In this document: positions 9,132-17,961 of the stretch, one piece after another
How the letters are laid out: each line of letters opens with the position of its first letter
Position numbering within the stretch: the stretch's first letter is position 1
From: Candidatus Woesearchaeota archaeon
GTDB taxonomy: Archaea; Nanobdellota; Nanobdellia; Woesearchaeales; UBA11576
Direction: 5' to 3'
Assembly: GCA_018675335.1 (NCBI GenBank)
Contig: JABGYH010000003.1
Span: 109,197 to 173,196 of the forward strand
DNA: 64,000 nt
The notes under the pieces: model-generated
Databases searched by the model: none
What the model was told of the DNA's origin: nothing
What the model saw: the letters and a program-made list of their open reading frames with translations, nothing else
Program-made: the position numbers and the translations under genes

Positions 9132-9889
9132 AAACAAAACTAACAAAACTAGTCTATGAAGAATTTGCAGGAAAAAACGCGCAAGAATGCTACATCAAAA
9201 AAGCAAAAGAAGGATTATGGATTTCTGAAAAACATTTTTTTAAAAAATATTTTGTTAACAAAAAATCCAAACTATTAGATATTGGTTGCGGCACAGGCAG
9301 AACAACAATTCCTTTGTTTAAAGAAGGATTTGGCATACTCGGAATTGATTTTGTTCCTGAAATGATTAAAAATGCTAAATTAATTGCCAAACAAAAAAAA
9401 TTGAAAATAAAATATGAAGTTGGAGATGCTACCTCCTTGAAATTTAAAGATAATTCTTTTGATTATGCGTTGTTTTCAAATCAAGGTTGGACACAAATAC
9501 CTGGAAACGCGAATAGGTTTAAAGCACTTCTTGAAATTAAAAGAGTTTTAAAACCAAAAGGTAAATTTATTTTTACAGCACACCCAAGAGTTGTTACTGG
9601 AACCTATGGTTGGTTCTGGGTCAAACAATGGCTTAAATTTCATTTCGGAACATTATGGGGATTCAAATTAGATGAACTAGATTATGGAGACCGATTTTTT
9701 GAAAGAGAAACAAATGATTCACAAAAAACGTATATGACTAAACAATACATTCACATACCGTCAATTAGAGAAGTTATTTTTGAAATACGAAAAGCAGGAT
9801 TTAAATTAATCGAATATAATGGAGATTTACAAATTTCTAAAAAAGATGTAAGAACCCACCCCCCTGTGTTTTTTGTTTGTGAAAAATAA
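9128..9889 (+). CDS. Class I SAM-dependent methyltransferase
   Basis: Methyl transfer from S-adenosylmethionine; acceptor unknown. Motif I LLDIGCGTG (about 49-57) forms the SAM-binding loop, followed by the acidic end of strand 2 (LGIDFVPEM), a GDATSLKF motif II and SFDYALFSNQG. The C-terminal half has a Trp-rich insertion (around 160-175) before the last strands. Length 253 aa is ordinary for methyltransferase family 11/25 proteins. Its ATG overlaps the patatin stop codon; a short membrane-protein gene follows 19 bp later, so three genes may form one transcript. Confidence 0.88.
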   Translation: MKTKLTKLVYEEFAGKNAQECYIKKAKEGLWISEKHFFKKYFVNKKSKLLDIGCGTGRTTIPLFKEGFGILGIDFVPEMIKNAKLIAKQKKLKIKYEVGDATSLKFKDNSFDYALFSNQGWTQIPGNANRFKALLEIKRVLKPKGKFIFTAHPRVVTGTYGWFWVKQWLKFHFGTLWGFKLDELDYGDRFFERETNDSQKTYMTKQYIHIPSIREVIFEIRKAGFKLIEYNGDLQISKKDVRTHPPVFFVCEK

Positions 9890-9908
9890 TAACTTCAAGA
9901 GCAATAAA

Positions 9909-10277
9909 ATGAATATTCCAAAAAAATATTTAACAATAATTAAATGGACTACAAGAATTATTGCTGCAGCAACATTATTACTTGGCTTACCATTTTATTT
10001 TGGGTATGGCAACCCACTTCCTTTCGCAAATCCCAACAACAGTCTTTTTGACAATCTTTGGCTTTTTACTTTTCCTTTAATGTTTATAGGGCTCGGCCTT
10101 GGCTGGAAATGGGAAAAAATAGGAGGATACTTAATTGTAATCCCAATAACTCTTGCAACAATCATTGGATTTATAATTCTAAAAGAAGGACTACCCGGAC
10201 CTATGTTTATCCCCATGATTATTGGAATATCCTACTTAATACTAGGATATAACCAGAAAAAATCAAGTAAAAATTAA
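9909..10277 (+). CDS. Hypothetical four-helix membrane protein
   Basis: About 122 aa with four hydrophobic segments (near residues 12-32, 46-65, 70-90 and 95-113) separated by short loops containing GNPLPFANP and WKWEK. The pattern resembles small DUF-type membrane proteins found in many archaea and bacteria, but I cannot name a family with confidence. An in-frame TTG at 9873 would add 12 hydrophilic residues and overlap the upstream gene; the ATG at 9909 gives a cleaner N-terminus. Same strand as the patatin/methyltransferase pair. Confidence 0.7.
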   Translation: MNIPKKYLTIIKWTTRIIAAATLLLGLPFYFGYGNPLPFANPNNSLFDNLWLFTFPLMFIGLGLGWKWEKIGGYLIVIPITLATIIGFIILKEGLPGPMFIPMIIGISYLILGYNQKKSSKN

Positions 10278-10285
10278 TTAAAATA

Positions 10286-10447
10286 TCATTTTTTTCTTTT
10301 TTGCCAAAATATTAAAAAAACAGTTAATAATGTAAAAAATAACGCAGTTCCAACATATGCGATGAAATTTGTTTCTGGTTCTGGGAAAAAAAATAAAACT
10401 AAAATTCCTACTACCACAATTAACGGAACTGAATAATCAAGCACCAT
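10286..10447 (-). CDS. Small two-helix membrane protein (53 aa)
   Basis: An open frame on the minus strand encodes a 53-residue peptide: a short polar start (MVLDYS), a first hydrophobic helix (about 7-21), a PEPETN turn, a second helix (about 29-47) and a basic end (QKRKK). This is a plausible helical hairpin with positive-inside ends. No family is recognised. The coding case rests on the coherent amphipathic layout and the good fit between the convergent gene at 10277 and the next gene at 10486. Confidence 0.55.
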   Translation of the reverse strand: MVLDYSVPLIVVVGILVLFFFPEPETNFIAYVGTALFFTLLTVFLIFWQKRKK

Positions 10448-10485
10448 ATCTAAACTTTAAAAAATTCAAATATATAAATGTTTTA

Positions 10486-11004
10486 TTAATCTAGTTCTAT
10501 GTCAAAACTATCTAACAAGCCAATTACTTCAGGAATTGAGAAAACTGTTTTTTTAATCATATTTTTATTAGGATTTATACTATAATTTTTAGCAGTTTTA
10601 AATGATGCAAAACTTAAATTTGATTCTTCAAATTGACTTCCTTTAAGATTTGATTCTTCAAATTGGGCATTAGTCAAATTGGTTTTGATAAAATTACAAT
10701 CTAATATTTGGCAACTGGAAAATAAAGTATCTTTTAAATTTAAATCAGAAAAATCAGACATTGATATCAAACAATGTTCGAATGTAAAACTAAATAAAAA
10801 TTTTGCACAAATAGAAAAGTTCAACCCTAAAATTTTACAATTTTTAAAACTACAATTTTGAATTTTAGTATTTTCTAAATTGACATTAGATAAATTACAC
10901 TCTTCGAATACACAATCAACAAAACTAGAATTTTTAAAAGATTTATCTGTGAAATTTTTTGTCTGAAACGTTTTTGATTCGAATTCTTTATCTTGAAACT
11001 CCAT
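10486..11004 (-). CDS. Pentapeptide-repeat protein
   Basis: About 172 aa made mostly of pentapeptide repeats of the A(D/N)LXX type; units such as CNLSN, VNLEN, CSFKN, SDFSD, LNLKD, CNFIK, TNLTN and AQFEE follow every five residues from about 20 to 140. Such stretches fold into a right-handed quadrilateral beta-helix. Known relatives include DNA-mimicking gyrase inhibitors and many uncharacterised proteins; no role can be assigned here. I use the ATG at 11004, preceded by a TATA-like ATATATAT stretch; the upstream TTG at 11043 is less likely. Confidence 0.85.
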   Translation of the reverse strand: MEFQDKEFESKTFQTKNFTDKSFKNSSFVDCVFEECNLSNVNLENTKIQNCSFKNCKILGLNFSICAKFLFSFTFEHCLISMSDFSDLNLKDTLFSSCQILDCNFIKTNLTNAQFEESNLKGSQFEESNLSFASFKTAKNYSINPNKNMIKKTVFSIPEVIGLLDSFDIELD

Positions 11005-11132
11005 ATTAACAATATATATTTCATGATTTATAACTTTTATCAATCTTCAAAGAGATTAATTGGATAAATAACACTGCAATAAAATTAAGAAAAAAATTAA
11101 GTTAAACTTAATATCACACTCAGGATTGAGTT

Positions 11133-12125
11133 TTAATGTTTAATGATCTTTAATTCAACGGTCTCATCAACGTTTAACGTTGCAGTTCCACCAATAGGAA
11201 AAGTAATTAACGGATTAGTATGACCAAAATCTACATTCGCAATAATCGGGATGTTTTTTAATTCTTCTTTTGACTCAATAATATATTTTAATTTTTCTAA
11301 AGTCATTTCACTTCCTTCTTGAAACCGTCCAATAACAATTCCTTTAACCTTATCAAAATTTGGTTGGTGAATTAACGATTGTAAATCTCGATCAAAAGCA
11401 TGCGGTTTTGATTCTTCATCATCTTCTAAAAATAATATTGAATCAGAAAGATCAGGCATAAATTCAGTTCCTTGCAACAAATTAAACGTGCAAAGATTTC
11501 CTCCAAAAATTGTTCCTTTTGCAGTACCCTTATTTAAAATAATGAAATCTTTATTTTTAATAATGTTTCTAGTTTCTTGATCTATATACCAAGGATCATC
11601 AGACCAAGTCTTTGATGTTTTAACCTCAAATTCAACTTCTTCCATCAAACATTTTTTGAAATAGTCTAAATTATATTCAAATTCTTTTTTCATCCCCCAC
11701 GTAGAAAAATGAAGACCTGAATAAGTTATTAATCCAGTTTTTGCAGTTATAGCATTTGATATTGCAGTAATATCTGAGTAACCACAAAGAATTTTTGGAT
11801 TATTTTTAATTAAATCATAATCAAGATATTTTAATATTTGGTTAGAATTAAAACCCCCAATTACAGTAAAAATTGCTTTCACATTTTTATCTGAAAATGC
11901 ATCATGCAAATCATCCACTCTGCTCTTAATTGAAGAGGAAATAAACATATCTTTTTCCCTACAATTTTTAGAGAACGATAGTTTAAACCCTTGTCTTTCA
12001 AAATTTTTCTTTGCCAATGAAATTAAATCATCTGAAAGTAAAGCTAAACTTCTTGCAGGCGCAATAATTCTAATTTCATCACCTGGTTTTAATTTATTTG
12101 GAACTACCATATTCGGAATCATCAT
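11133..12125 (-). CDS. S66 family peptidase (LD-carboxypeptidase/MccF-like)
   Basis: Serine carboxypeptidase of family S66. In bacteria members cleave L,D-peptide bonds of murein tetrapeptide or the microcin C7 aminoacyl-nucleotide (MccF). Visible: start strand GDEIRIIAPA, the conserved GGFNSNQIL, the nucleophile in CGYSDITA, FGGNLCTFNLL, the catalytic Glu in LFLEDDEE and the His in DFGHTNP. About 330 aa, normal for the family. As archaea lack murein, a MccF-like or peptide-recycling role is more plausible, but this is inference. Two adjacent ATGs (12125, 12122) could serve; a TATA-like element TTTATATAA lies about 25-30 bp upstream. Confidence 0.92.
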   Translation of the reverse strand: MMIPNMVVPNKLKPGDEIRIIAPARSLALLSDDLISLAKKNFERQGFKLSFSKNCREKDMFISSSIKSRVDDLHDAFSDKNVKAIFTVIGGFNSNQILKYLDYDLIKNNPKILCGYSDITAISNAITAKTGLITYSGLHFSTWGMKKEFEYNLDYFKKCLMEEVEFEVKTSKTWSDDPWYIDQETRNIIKNKDFIILNKGTAKGTIFGGNLCTFNLLQGTEFMPDLSDSILFLEDDEESKPHAFDRDLQSLIHQPNFDKVKGIVIGRFQEGSEMTLEKLKYIIESKEELKNIPIIANVDFGHTNPLITFPIGGTATLNVDETVELKIIKH

Positions 12126-12250
12126 GACACAACCAGTTCTTATTAAAATTATATAAACTTTTTGAAATATTTTAAAATAGTCAAAGCAACTCAAAAAAAG
12201 TTATTTAGGTTGTGACAACGCAAATTCTATGATTAAATCATAAAGAAAGG

Positions 12251-12260
12251 TTTATATTTA
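12251..12260 (+). promoter_or_regulatory. TATA box of the MscS channel gene
   Basis: TTTATATTTA centred about 28 bp upstream of the ATG at 12283, predicting a leaderless transcript. Confidence 0.55.
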
Positions 12261-12282
12261 ACTTAAAAATATTTAAAAAAAT

Positions 12283-13422
12283 ATGAAATTTGGTATGAAA
12301 ACAAGTTATTGGATAACTGGACTAGTTATTATACTATTAGGACTTATTTTTGGGTGCTATGCTTGGTTAGCTTGTAAAGACTACTGTATTTCCATATTAA
12401 TAGGAAACTATTCTGCAATTATGCTAATCGCACAAGTATATATTAAAAAAATTGCAACAATCATTCTTTTATTCATATTATTTAAGATAATTCAAAGTAT
12501 AATTCTTGGAAAAATCTTAAAGAAAATAATGAAACAACTGAATAGCGCAGAAAAATATACTAGATTACAAAAACTTATTAATTTTAGTTTATGGACTGTA
12601 TTTGTAATTATAACTCTCTCAATTTTTATAGGCAACATCACAGCACTCCTAGCATCATTAGGATTAATAGGCTTTGGACTTACTTTTGCACTACAAAAAC
12701 CCATTTTGAATTTTGTTGGATGGCTAACCATAATTATGAAAAACATATATTCTGAAGGTGACAGAATTAAAATAAATGGGATTGTTGGGGATGTTAAAGA
12801 AATTCAAGTAATGAATACCATGTTAGATGGTCTTTTAGAAAATTCAGATGTTGTAAGTGGAAAAATTATTTCATTCCCAAATGAATTAGCTTTAACCTCA
12901 GATATTTCCAACTACACCAAAGAAAGTAACTATATTGTCAATGAATTATCTATCTCAATAACCTATGAAAGTGATTATCATAAAGCAATTAAATTATTGA
13001 AAGAAATAATATTAAAACAAGTAACAAAAAATAAACGAAAATATATTAAAAAAATAACTAAACAAAAAAAGGATCTTAATGGTTTTATTAACAAATGGAT
13101 AAAAACAAATAAACCTGCTAAAAAAGAAGAAAAAACAGAAAATCAAGAACTTGAACGTTTGAAAAAAGAAACAGAACAACTAACTCAAGAACTCAAACAA
13201 ATAGAAGAAGAATTTATTCCAAACATAAGAATTGAAATGCTAGATTCCGCAATACAATTAATCGCACAATTTACTTGCCCATATGATGAAATCAAAAAAA
13301 ACAGAACAGAAATTAATATTTTATTTCTTGATGCAATACAAAATGAAAAAAATATTGAAGTAGCATATCCACACATGGAAATAATTACTAAAAATAATTC
13401 TAAAGACAAATCCAAAAAATAA
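12283..13422 (+). CDS. Mechanosensitive channel of the MscS family
   Basis: Tension-gated ion channel in the cell membrane. Three hydrophobic segments (about 9-32, 48-72, 98-118) precede the pore helix region GLIGFGLTFALQKPILNFVG, then the beta domain with EGDRIKINGIVGDVKEI and SFPNELAL, all hallmark MscS parts. The C-terminal alpha/beta domain is interrupted: after SISITYESDYHKAIK comes a ~75-residue Lys/Glu-rich coiled-coil insert (about 240-310) before the chain resumes with EMLDSAIQLIAQF. The insert makes it longer (379 aa) than a minimal MscS (~285 aa). Single gene with its own TATA box. Confidence 0.9.
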   Translation: MKFGMKTSYWITGLVIILLGLIFGCYAWLACKDYCISILIGNYSAIMLIAQVYIKKIATIILLFILFKIIQSIILGKILKKIMKQLNSAEKYTRLQKLINFSLWTVFVIITLSIFIGNITALLASLGLIGFGLTFALQKPILNFVGWLTIIMKNIYSEGDRIKINGIVGDVKEIQVMNTMLDGLLENSDVVSGKIISFPNELALTSDISNYTKESNYIVNELSISITYESDYHKAIKLLKEIILKQVTKNKRKYIKKITKQKKDLNGFINKWIKTNKPAKKEEKTENQELERLKKETEQLTQELKQIEEEFIPNIRIEMLDSAIQLIAQFTCPYDEIKKNRTEINILFLDAIQNEKNIEVAYPHMEIITKNNSKDKSKK

Positions 13423-13527
13423 ATTTGAAAAATGTTTAATTTAAACAAGCACTAAAATTTATTTTATTTATTCTTAAAAAAATATCAACCACACATTTAG
13501 AGTACCACTCGAAAATACTCGCAATCA

Positions 13528-13537
13528 TTTATATAAT
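13528..13537 (+). promoter_or_regulatory. TATA box of the permease-methyltransferase gene
   Basis: TTTATATAAT lies about 30 bp upstream of the ATG at 13563. A second TATA-like TTTATAAATA (13541-13550) is only 18 bp from the ATG and is less well placed. Confidence 0.55.
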
Positions 13538-13562
13538 GTATTTATAAATAGTATTAATAATA

Positions 13563-15455
13563 ATGGCAGAATTAAAGAAAGTACTTAGTTTTCCAGTAAT
13601 ACTTCTAATAACCATAAATTCAATAATGGGTACAGGAATATTTTTCTTACCTGCCCTCGGTGCAAAAAATGCAGGACCTGCATCACTATTTTCTTGGTTA
13701 ATATTATCATTTATTGCAATATATTTCTCAATGGTATTTGCAGAACTATGCAGCATGTTTCCAAAAGCAGGAGGAGTTTATGAATTTTGCAAACAAGCAT
13801 TTGGAAGATTTCCCTCATTCATAATTGGGTGGGTAACAATTCTTGCAGGAAATATAACCATTGCCATGCTAATAGTTGGCGCAATACAATACTTATTACC
13901 AATACCTGCAACAATAGTTAAATTATCAATTTGTTTATTGTTCATATTTATTTTTAATTTTATTGCATACAAAGGAATGAAAACGAGTGCTGTTATGTTA
14001 GTTACATTTGCATTAATAACTATTGGAACATTACTTGCATTAATTGTTCCAAACTTGTTAAAATTTAATCCAGGAAATTTTGATCCAATGTTCGTGTTCC
14101 CAATCTCAACATTATTCATAACAATTTTCTTTATTGCAGAAACATTCTTCGGATGGGAAACTGCAACGTTCCTTGCGGAAGAAACAAAAAATCCAGAAAA
14201 AGTAATGCCTCGCGCACTTATTGGCGGAACAGTAATTATCGCAATCATTTGTTTATTATTTGTAATATCTTCACTTGGCGCAATAAATTGGAAAATATTT
14301 GGAGCATCAACAACTCCACTTTCAGACTTAGCATCAGTACATTTTGGTTCAATCGGAAATAGCATATTTACAATACTTGTTTACTTATCAATAATTGGAT
14401 CAGTTGCAGGCTGGATTGTTTCAGCACCTCGACTTATCATGGCATTAACTCGAGATAAATTATTTCCCCCACAATTTAAATCAATACATCCAGTTTACAA
14501 CACACCATACAAAGCAATCATTTTTCAGACAATTCTCACATCAATACTTGTCGTTGTAGGATTTGGATCATATCAATTATTACTAGTACTATTATTACCA
14601 ATGGCACTACTACTTTACTCAGCAGTCGCATTAAGTTTAATTATTTTAAGATACAAACAACCAGATACTCCTCGACCATTTAAAATGCCATTTGGAAAAT
14701 CTGGTTCAGTCGCCTTAATCATTTTTAGTTTAGGACTTATTGGAACTTGGCTATTTGTAGAACACGGATCTTTTGGAATATTAAAATTAGGACTGTCTTT
14801 TGTTGCGATAGGAATACCAATTTATTTTTTAATTGAAATGTATTATGATCCTCACGCAATAATGATAGTTAATGATCTACTTGCATACTTCGCACTGTGG
14901 ACCGAAAATTTGGCATTCCCTAAACGTAGACAAAATGAAATACTAACTTTACTTGGAGACGTAAAAGGAAAAAGAGTTTTAGAATATGGTTGTGGAGTTG
15001 GAACCGTCACCATGACTCTTGCAAATCTTGTTGGAAAAAAAGGAAAAGTATTTGCAGTCGATATTTCTAAAAAAAATCTTAAAATTGCTAGAAAAAGATT
15101 TGATAGTGCAGGACACGATCATGTTATCACAATTCACGATCCACATTATGATAAAGTACATCATAGCGTACCATCCCCAGTTGATTCAGTAATTAGTGTT
15201 GGTGCACTTGGATACACACAAAAAGTTCGAACAGTACTTAAACATCTTAATCGTCGTTTAAGAAAAGATGGAAAAATTGTTTTTGTAGATTTTGATAAAT
15301 TCTTTGATATCATCCCCAACATTGATTGGATTGGAGATGATCAAAAAGTATTCAAATTATTTGAAGATTGCGGATTTGATATTCAAGTTGTAAGAAAACA
15401 AGGATTTGCTTGGCAATATGTTTTTATTTATGGTAAGAAAAAAAGAAATGCATAA
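13563..15455 (+). CDS. Amino-acid permease (APC) fused to a SAM methyltransferase domain
   Basis: Residues 1 to ~425 are an APC-superfamily transporter: about twelve hydrophobic segments, the opening INSIMGTGIFFLP loop of TM1 typical of amino-acid permeases, PKAGGVYEF after TM2 and ETATFLAEETKNPEK in the middle. Residues ~440-628 are a cytosolic class I methyltransferase with motif I VLEYGCGVG (about 467), VFAVDISKKNL, a C-terminal RRLRKDGKIVFVDF and a final Phe/Trp-rich strand. The frame runs through both without a break. The fusion is unusual; the methyltransferase might modify the imported compound or report on transport, but neither is shown. Single-gene unit. Confidence 0.9.
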   Translation: MAELKKVLSFPVILLITINSIMGTGIFFLPALGAKNAGPASLFSWLILSFIAIYFSMVFAELCSMFPKAGGVYEFCKQAFGRFPSFIIGWVTILAGNITIAMLIVGAIQYLLPIPATIVKLSICLLFIFIFNFIAYKGMKTSAVMLVTFALITIGTLLALIVPNLLKFNPGNFDPMFVFPISTLFITIFFIAETFFGWETATFLAEETKNPEKVMPRALIGGTVIIAIICLLFVISSLGAINWKIFGASTTPLSDLASVHFGSIGNSIFTILVYLSIIGSVAGWIVSAPRLIMALTRDKLFPPQFKSIHPVYNTPYKAIIFQTILTSILVVVGFGSYQLLLVLLLPMALLLYSAVALSLIILRYKQPDTPRPFKMPFGKSGSVALIIFSLGLIGTWLFVEHGSFGILKLGLSFVAIGIPIYFLIEMYYDPHAIMIVNDLLAYFALWTENLAFPKRRQNEILTLLGDVKGKRVLEYGCGVGTVTMTLANLVGKKGKVFAVDISKKNLKIARKRFDSAGHDHVITIHDPHYDKVHHSVPSPVDSVISVGALGYTQKVRTVLKHLNRRLRKDGKIVFVDFDKFFDIIPNIDWIGDDQKVFKLFEDCGFDIQVVRKQGFAWQYVFIYGKKKRNA

Positions 15456-15520
15456 AAATTAATTTCAACACCCATTACAAATATAATTCTAATAAAAAAA
15501 AATTAATAAAAAAGAAAAAA

Positions 15521-16288
15521 TTATTTTATTTGAAAAACATAATCCATATTCATGACAGATACTTTCTTTTGATTTAAAACAACATCTGCATCAGAATTAG
15601 GTTCAAGTTTTGTGTAATCCCTACCCAAATCAATAAAATAAGCACCTTCTTTTTGAGTTACTTTAGGAATATGTAATTTCTGTTTACTTTGAAATGTATC
15701 GACAGTTTCAGTTGTTTCTGTGGCATCAAAAGGAATGTTTACGTTTACTAAACCATACTTACCAGAATTTTTTAAACTTTCTTCGATTAACCCCCCCGTA
15801 ATTTTGGCAGCAGTTGTAAAATCAACTTGATCCCTCGGATACATAACTGGCCTTTGAAGAGAAACTGCAATTGCAGGAATACCATAAGTTGCAGCTTCAA
15901 TTGCAGCACCCAAAGTTCCACTCATAGTTGCAGTTGCAGCCAAATTCTCACCATTATTAATTCCAGACACAACTAAATCAGGAGTTCTATTCAGAATTGT
16001 TTCAAGACCCATTATAACGCAACTTGCAGGAGTTCCATCAACAATAAATGCCCTAATAGATGTTTGATCTTGATTTCCCCCTAAATAAGTCTCATCAACA
16101 GTCATAGGTTTTCGCAGAGTAATTGCCCTGCCCATCGCAGATTGGTATTGTTTGGGTGCAATTATCACAACATCACCATAATTTTGTGCTTCTTTTGCCA
16201 ATGCTAAAATTCCTGGAGCATCGTAACCATCATCGTTAGTCACCAAAATTAACGGTCTTTTTTCATCATTATTTTTTTGTTCATACAT
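15521..16288 (-). CDS. surE: SurE, 5'/3'-nucleotidase (survival protein E)
   Basis: Metal-dependent phosphatase for nucleoside monophosphates, cytosolic. Visible: VTNDDGYDAPGI (metal ligands D19, D20), APKQYQSAMG carrying the conserved Ser, a substrate loop VDGTPASCV and SGINNGENLAATATMSGT carrying the conserved Asn. Length 255 aa fits. A start-site GGAG lies 8 nt before the ATG. It is convergent with the permease fusion and divergent from the AbrB-PhoU gene. Confidence 0.94.
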   Translation of the reverse strand: MYEQKNNDEKRPLILVTNDDGYDAPGILALAKEAQNYGDVVIIAPKQYQSAMGRAITLRKPMTVDETYLGGNQDQTSIRAFIVDGTPASCVIMGLETILNRTPDLVVSGINNGENLAATATMSGTLGAAIEAATYGIPAIAVSLQRPVMYPRDQVDFTTAAKITGGLIEESLKNSGKYGLVNVNIPFDATETTETVDTFQSKQKLHIPKVTQKEGAYFIDLGRDYTKLEPNSDADVVLNQKKVSVMNMDYVFQIK

Positions 16289-16400
16289 TTTTACTTCTCC
16301 ATTCAGACTTCAAATCAACTGCCTGAATAGATATAATTGAGCTTAACAGGATAATAATATAATCCAATATTAATTATATTCTCCAATATTAATTAGAAAA

Positions 16401-16410
16401 ATTTAAATAA
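16401..16410 (+). promoter_or_regulatory. TATA box of the AbrB-PhoU gene
   Basis: ATTTAAATAA centred about 27 bp before the ATG at 16432; leaderless transcript predicted. Confidence 0.5.
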
Positions 16411-16431
16411 ACTGTACGCACCACACCACAC

Positions 16432-17346
16432 ATGGAACGAAAATTAGTAAAACAAGGTAATGACAAAAACCGCTCATTTACAACTACTCTTCCAATTCAA
16501 TGGATAAAAAATAACGATCTAGAAAATAATCTAAAAATCAATCTCGAAATAATAGATAATAAAATACTAATTAGTTCAAAAGAACTCAAAGATGAAACTA
16601 CAACCATCAATGCGAAAAATATTGATTTCATACTTCAAAAAATCATAGCAGAAAAATACAAACTAGGACTTAATGAAATCTTAATTCGATTTGAAAAAAT
16701 TGAAACACTTGATCTTATCCGAAACGTTGTTGAAAAAGAATTAATAGGATTTGAAATATTCGAACAAACAAAAACAAAATGCAAAATTTGCGATGTTACC
16801 AAAGAAGGAATTGAAAAATTTGAAAAAACATTAGAGCGAAGCTTGCATACTCTTTCAACCATAACTGATGAAACAATAAAAGCTTTGAAAGAAGATGATC
16901 GATCTTATTTAAAAAGATTAATTGCAAAAGATAAAGACTTAAACAAACTAGTATTTTTTTGCGAAAGACAACTTAACAAAAAAAGTCAAGAATATCATGG
17001 CAAAATTCAATTTTACTTTTTTCTCCTCGAAAGAATAGAAAATATAGGTGACACCAATAAAGGAATAATAAATTTTTATTTAGATCAAAAAAATAAAATG
17101 CAAGATTCTACAATTAAAGTATTAGAAGAAATAAATAAAAGAATAAAAGAATTTAATAAAATAATATTTACCAAACAAATTAGTTATGAAGAAATAAAAG
17201 AATTTTTTGAAAAACTACAAAAAACTAGAAATAAACTTCTACAATTATATTCTCCACGAAATAAAGATATCAAGTATTTATATTATATGGGAAGCATGAT
17301 ACAATTTTTAAAAGGAGCAATACGCGCAACATACACTTTGAAATAA
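16432..17346 (+). CDS. AbrB-PhoU domain regulator (phosphate uptake regulator-like)
   Basis: 304 aa. The N-terminus (about 1-55) is a SpoVT/AbrB-like DNA-binding fold: ERKLVKQGNDKNRSFTTTLP followed by WIKNNDLENN. The rest is helical, with acidic and aromatic residues spaced as in the two PhoU three-helix bundles (about 110-200 and 215-300). This AbrB-PhoU architecture is common in archaea and is annotated as a phosphate uptake regulator, though targets are usually unproven. No Pst transporter is in the window. Single gene with a good TATA box; the CBS gene is convergent and ends 12 bp away. Confidence 0.82.
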   Translation: MERKLVKQGNDKNRSFTTTLPIQWIKNNDLENNLKINLEIIDNKILISSKELKDETTTINAKNIDFILQKIIAEKYKLGLNEILIRFEKIETLDLIRNVVEKELIGFEIFEQTKTKCKICDVTKEGIEKFEKTLERSLHTLSTITDETIKALKEDDRSYLKRLIAKDKDLNKLVFFCERQLNKKSQEYHGKIQFYFFLLERIENIGDTNKGIINFYLDQKNKMQDSTIKVLEEINKRIKEFNKIIFTKQISYEEIKEFFEKLQKTRNKLLQLYSPRNKDIKYLYYMGSMIQFLKGAIRATYTLK

Positions 17347-17357
17347 TTATAAAAAAA

Positions 17358-17789
17358 TTACCAAAGTCTTCTTTTTATAGGAATCATTTCAGAATAATAA
17401 TCAAACAAATGCGGTGCAAGTCTAAGAATATCTTTGCTAGTAATGAATCCAACCATTTTTTTATTATCAACAACAGGCAAATGATTAATGTTATTATCTC
17501 GCATTAATTCAAGAGCGCCATAAATATCGCGTTCAGGTGCGACCACTATAAGATTAGAACGAATTATATCTTTAACTGGCGTTTTGTCTAAATCGAAATC
17601 AAGAGCTACGGCATAAAGTACAATATTTTTTTCAGTTACAAGACCAATGCTTTTTCTTTTTTCAACTATTACAATACTACTTAATCTTTTGTCAGCCATA
17701 AGTTTTGCACATTCACGAATAGACGCCGATGACTCCAAACTAATAGGCACCCGATTCATCGCATCACATACCTTAATACCTGTTTTCAT
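17358..17789 (-). CDS. CBS-domain pair protein
   Basis: About 143 aa, essentially two CBS motifs (about 7-60 and 75-130), which together form a Bateman module that binds adenosine nucleotides or related ligands and reports energy or ion status. Visible signatures: ECAKLMADKRLSSIVIV with GLVTEKNIV in the first, and ALELMRDNNINHLPVVDN with GFITSKDIL in the second. There is no attached enzyme or transporter domain, so its partner is unknown. The start ATG has the genome's usual AGGTGA-N-ATG ribosome site (GGGTGATTTTTATG), so I reject a start 12 codons upstream. Confidence 0.9.
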   Translation of the reverse strand: MKTGIKVCDAMNRVPISLESSASIRECAKLMADKRLSSIVIVEKRKSIGLVTEKNIVLYAVALDFDLDKTPVKDIIRSNLIVVAPERDIYGALELMRDNNINHLPVVDNKKMVGFITSKDILRLAPHLFDYYSEMIPIKRRLW

Positions 17790-17961
17790 AAAAATCACCC
17801 ACGAAATTTTATGATATAAGTACATATTATTAAGAATATAAATGTTTTGTATAAAGAATTAATAGAATAATATAAAAGATATAAAGAAGTATTTTAGTAC
17901 AATTTTAGTTTATGATTTGAACGATTTAAACGCAGAACATTTACGACTTCAAGACACAGAT

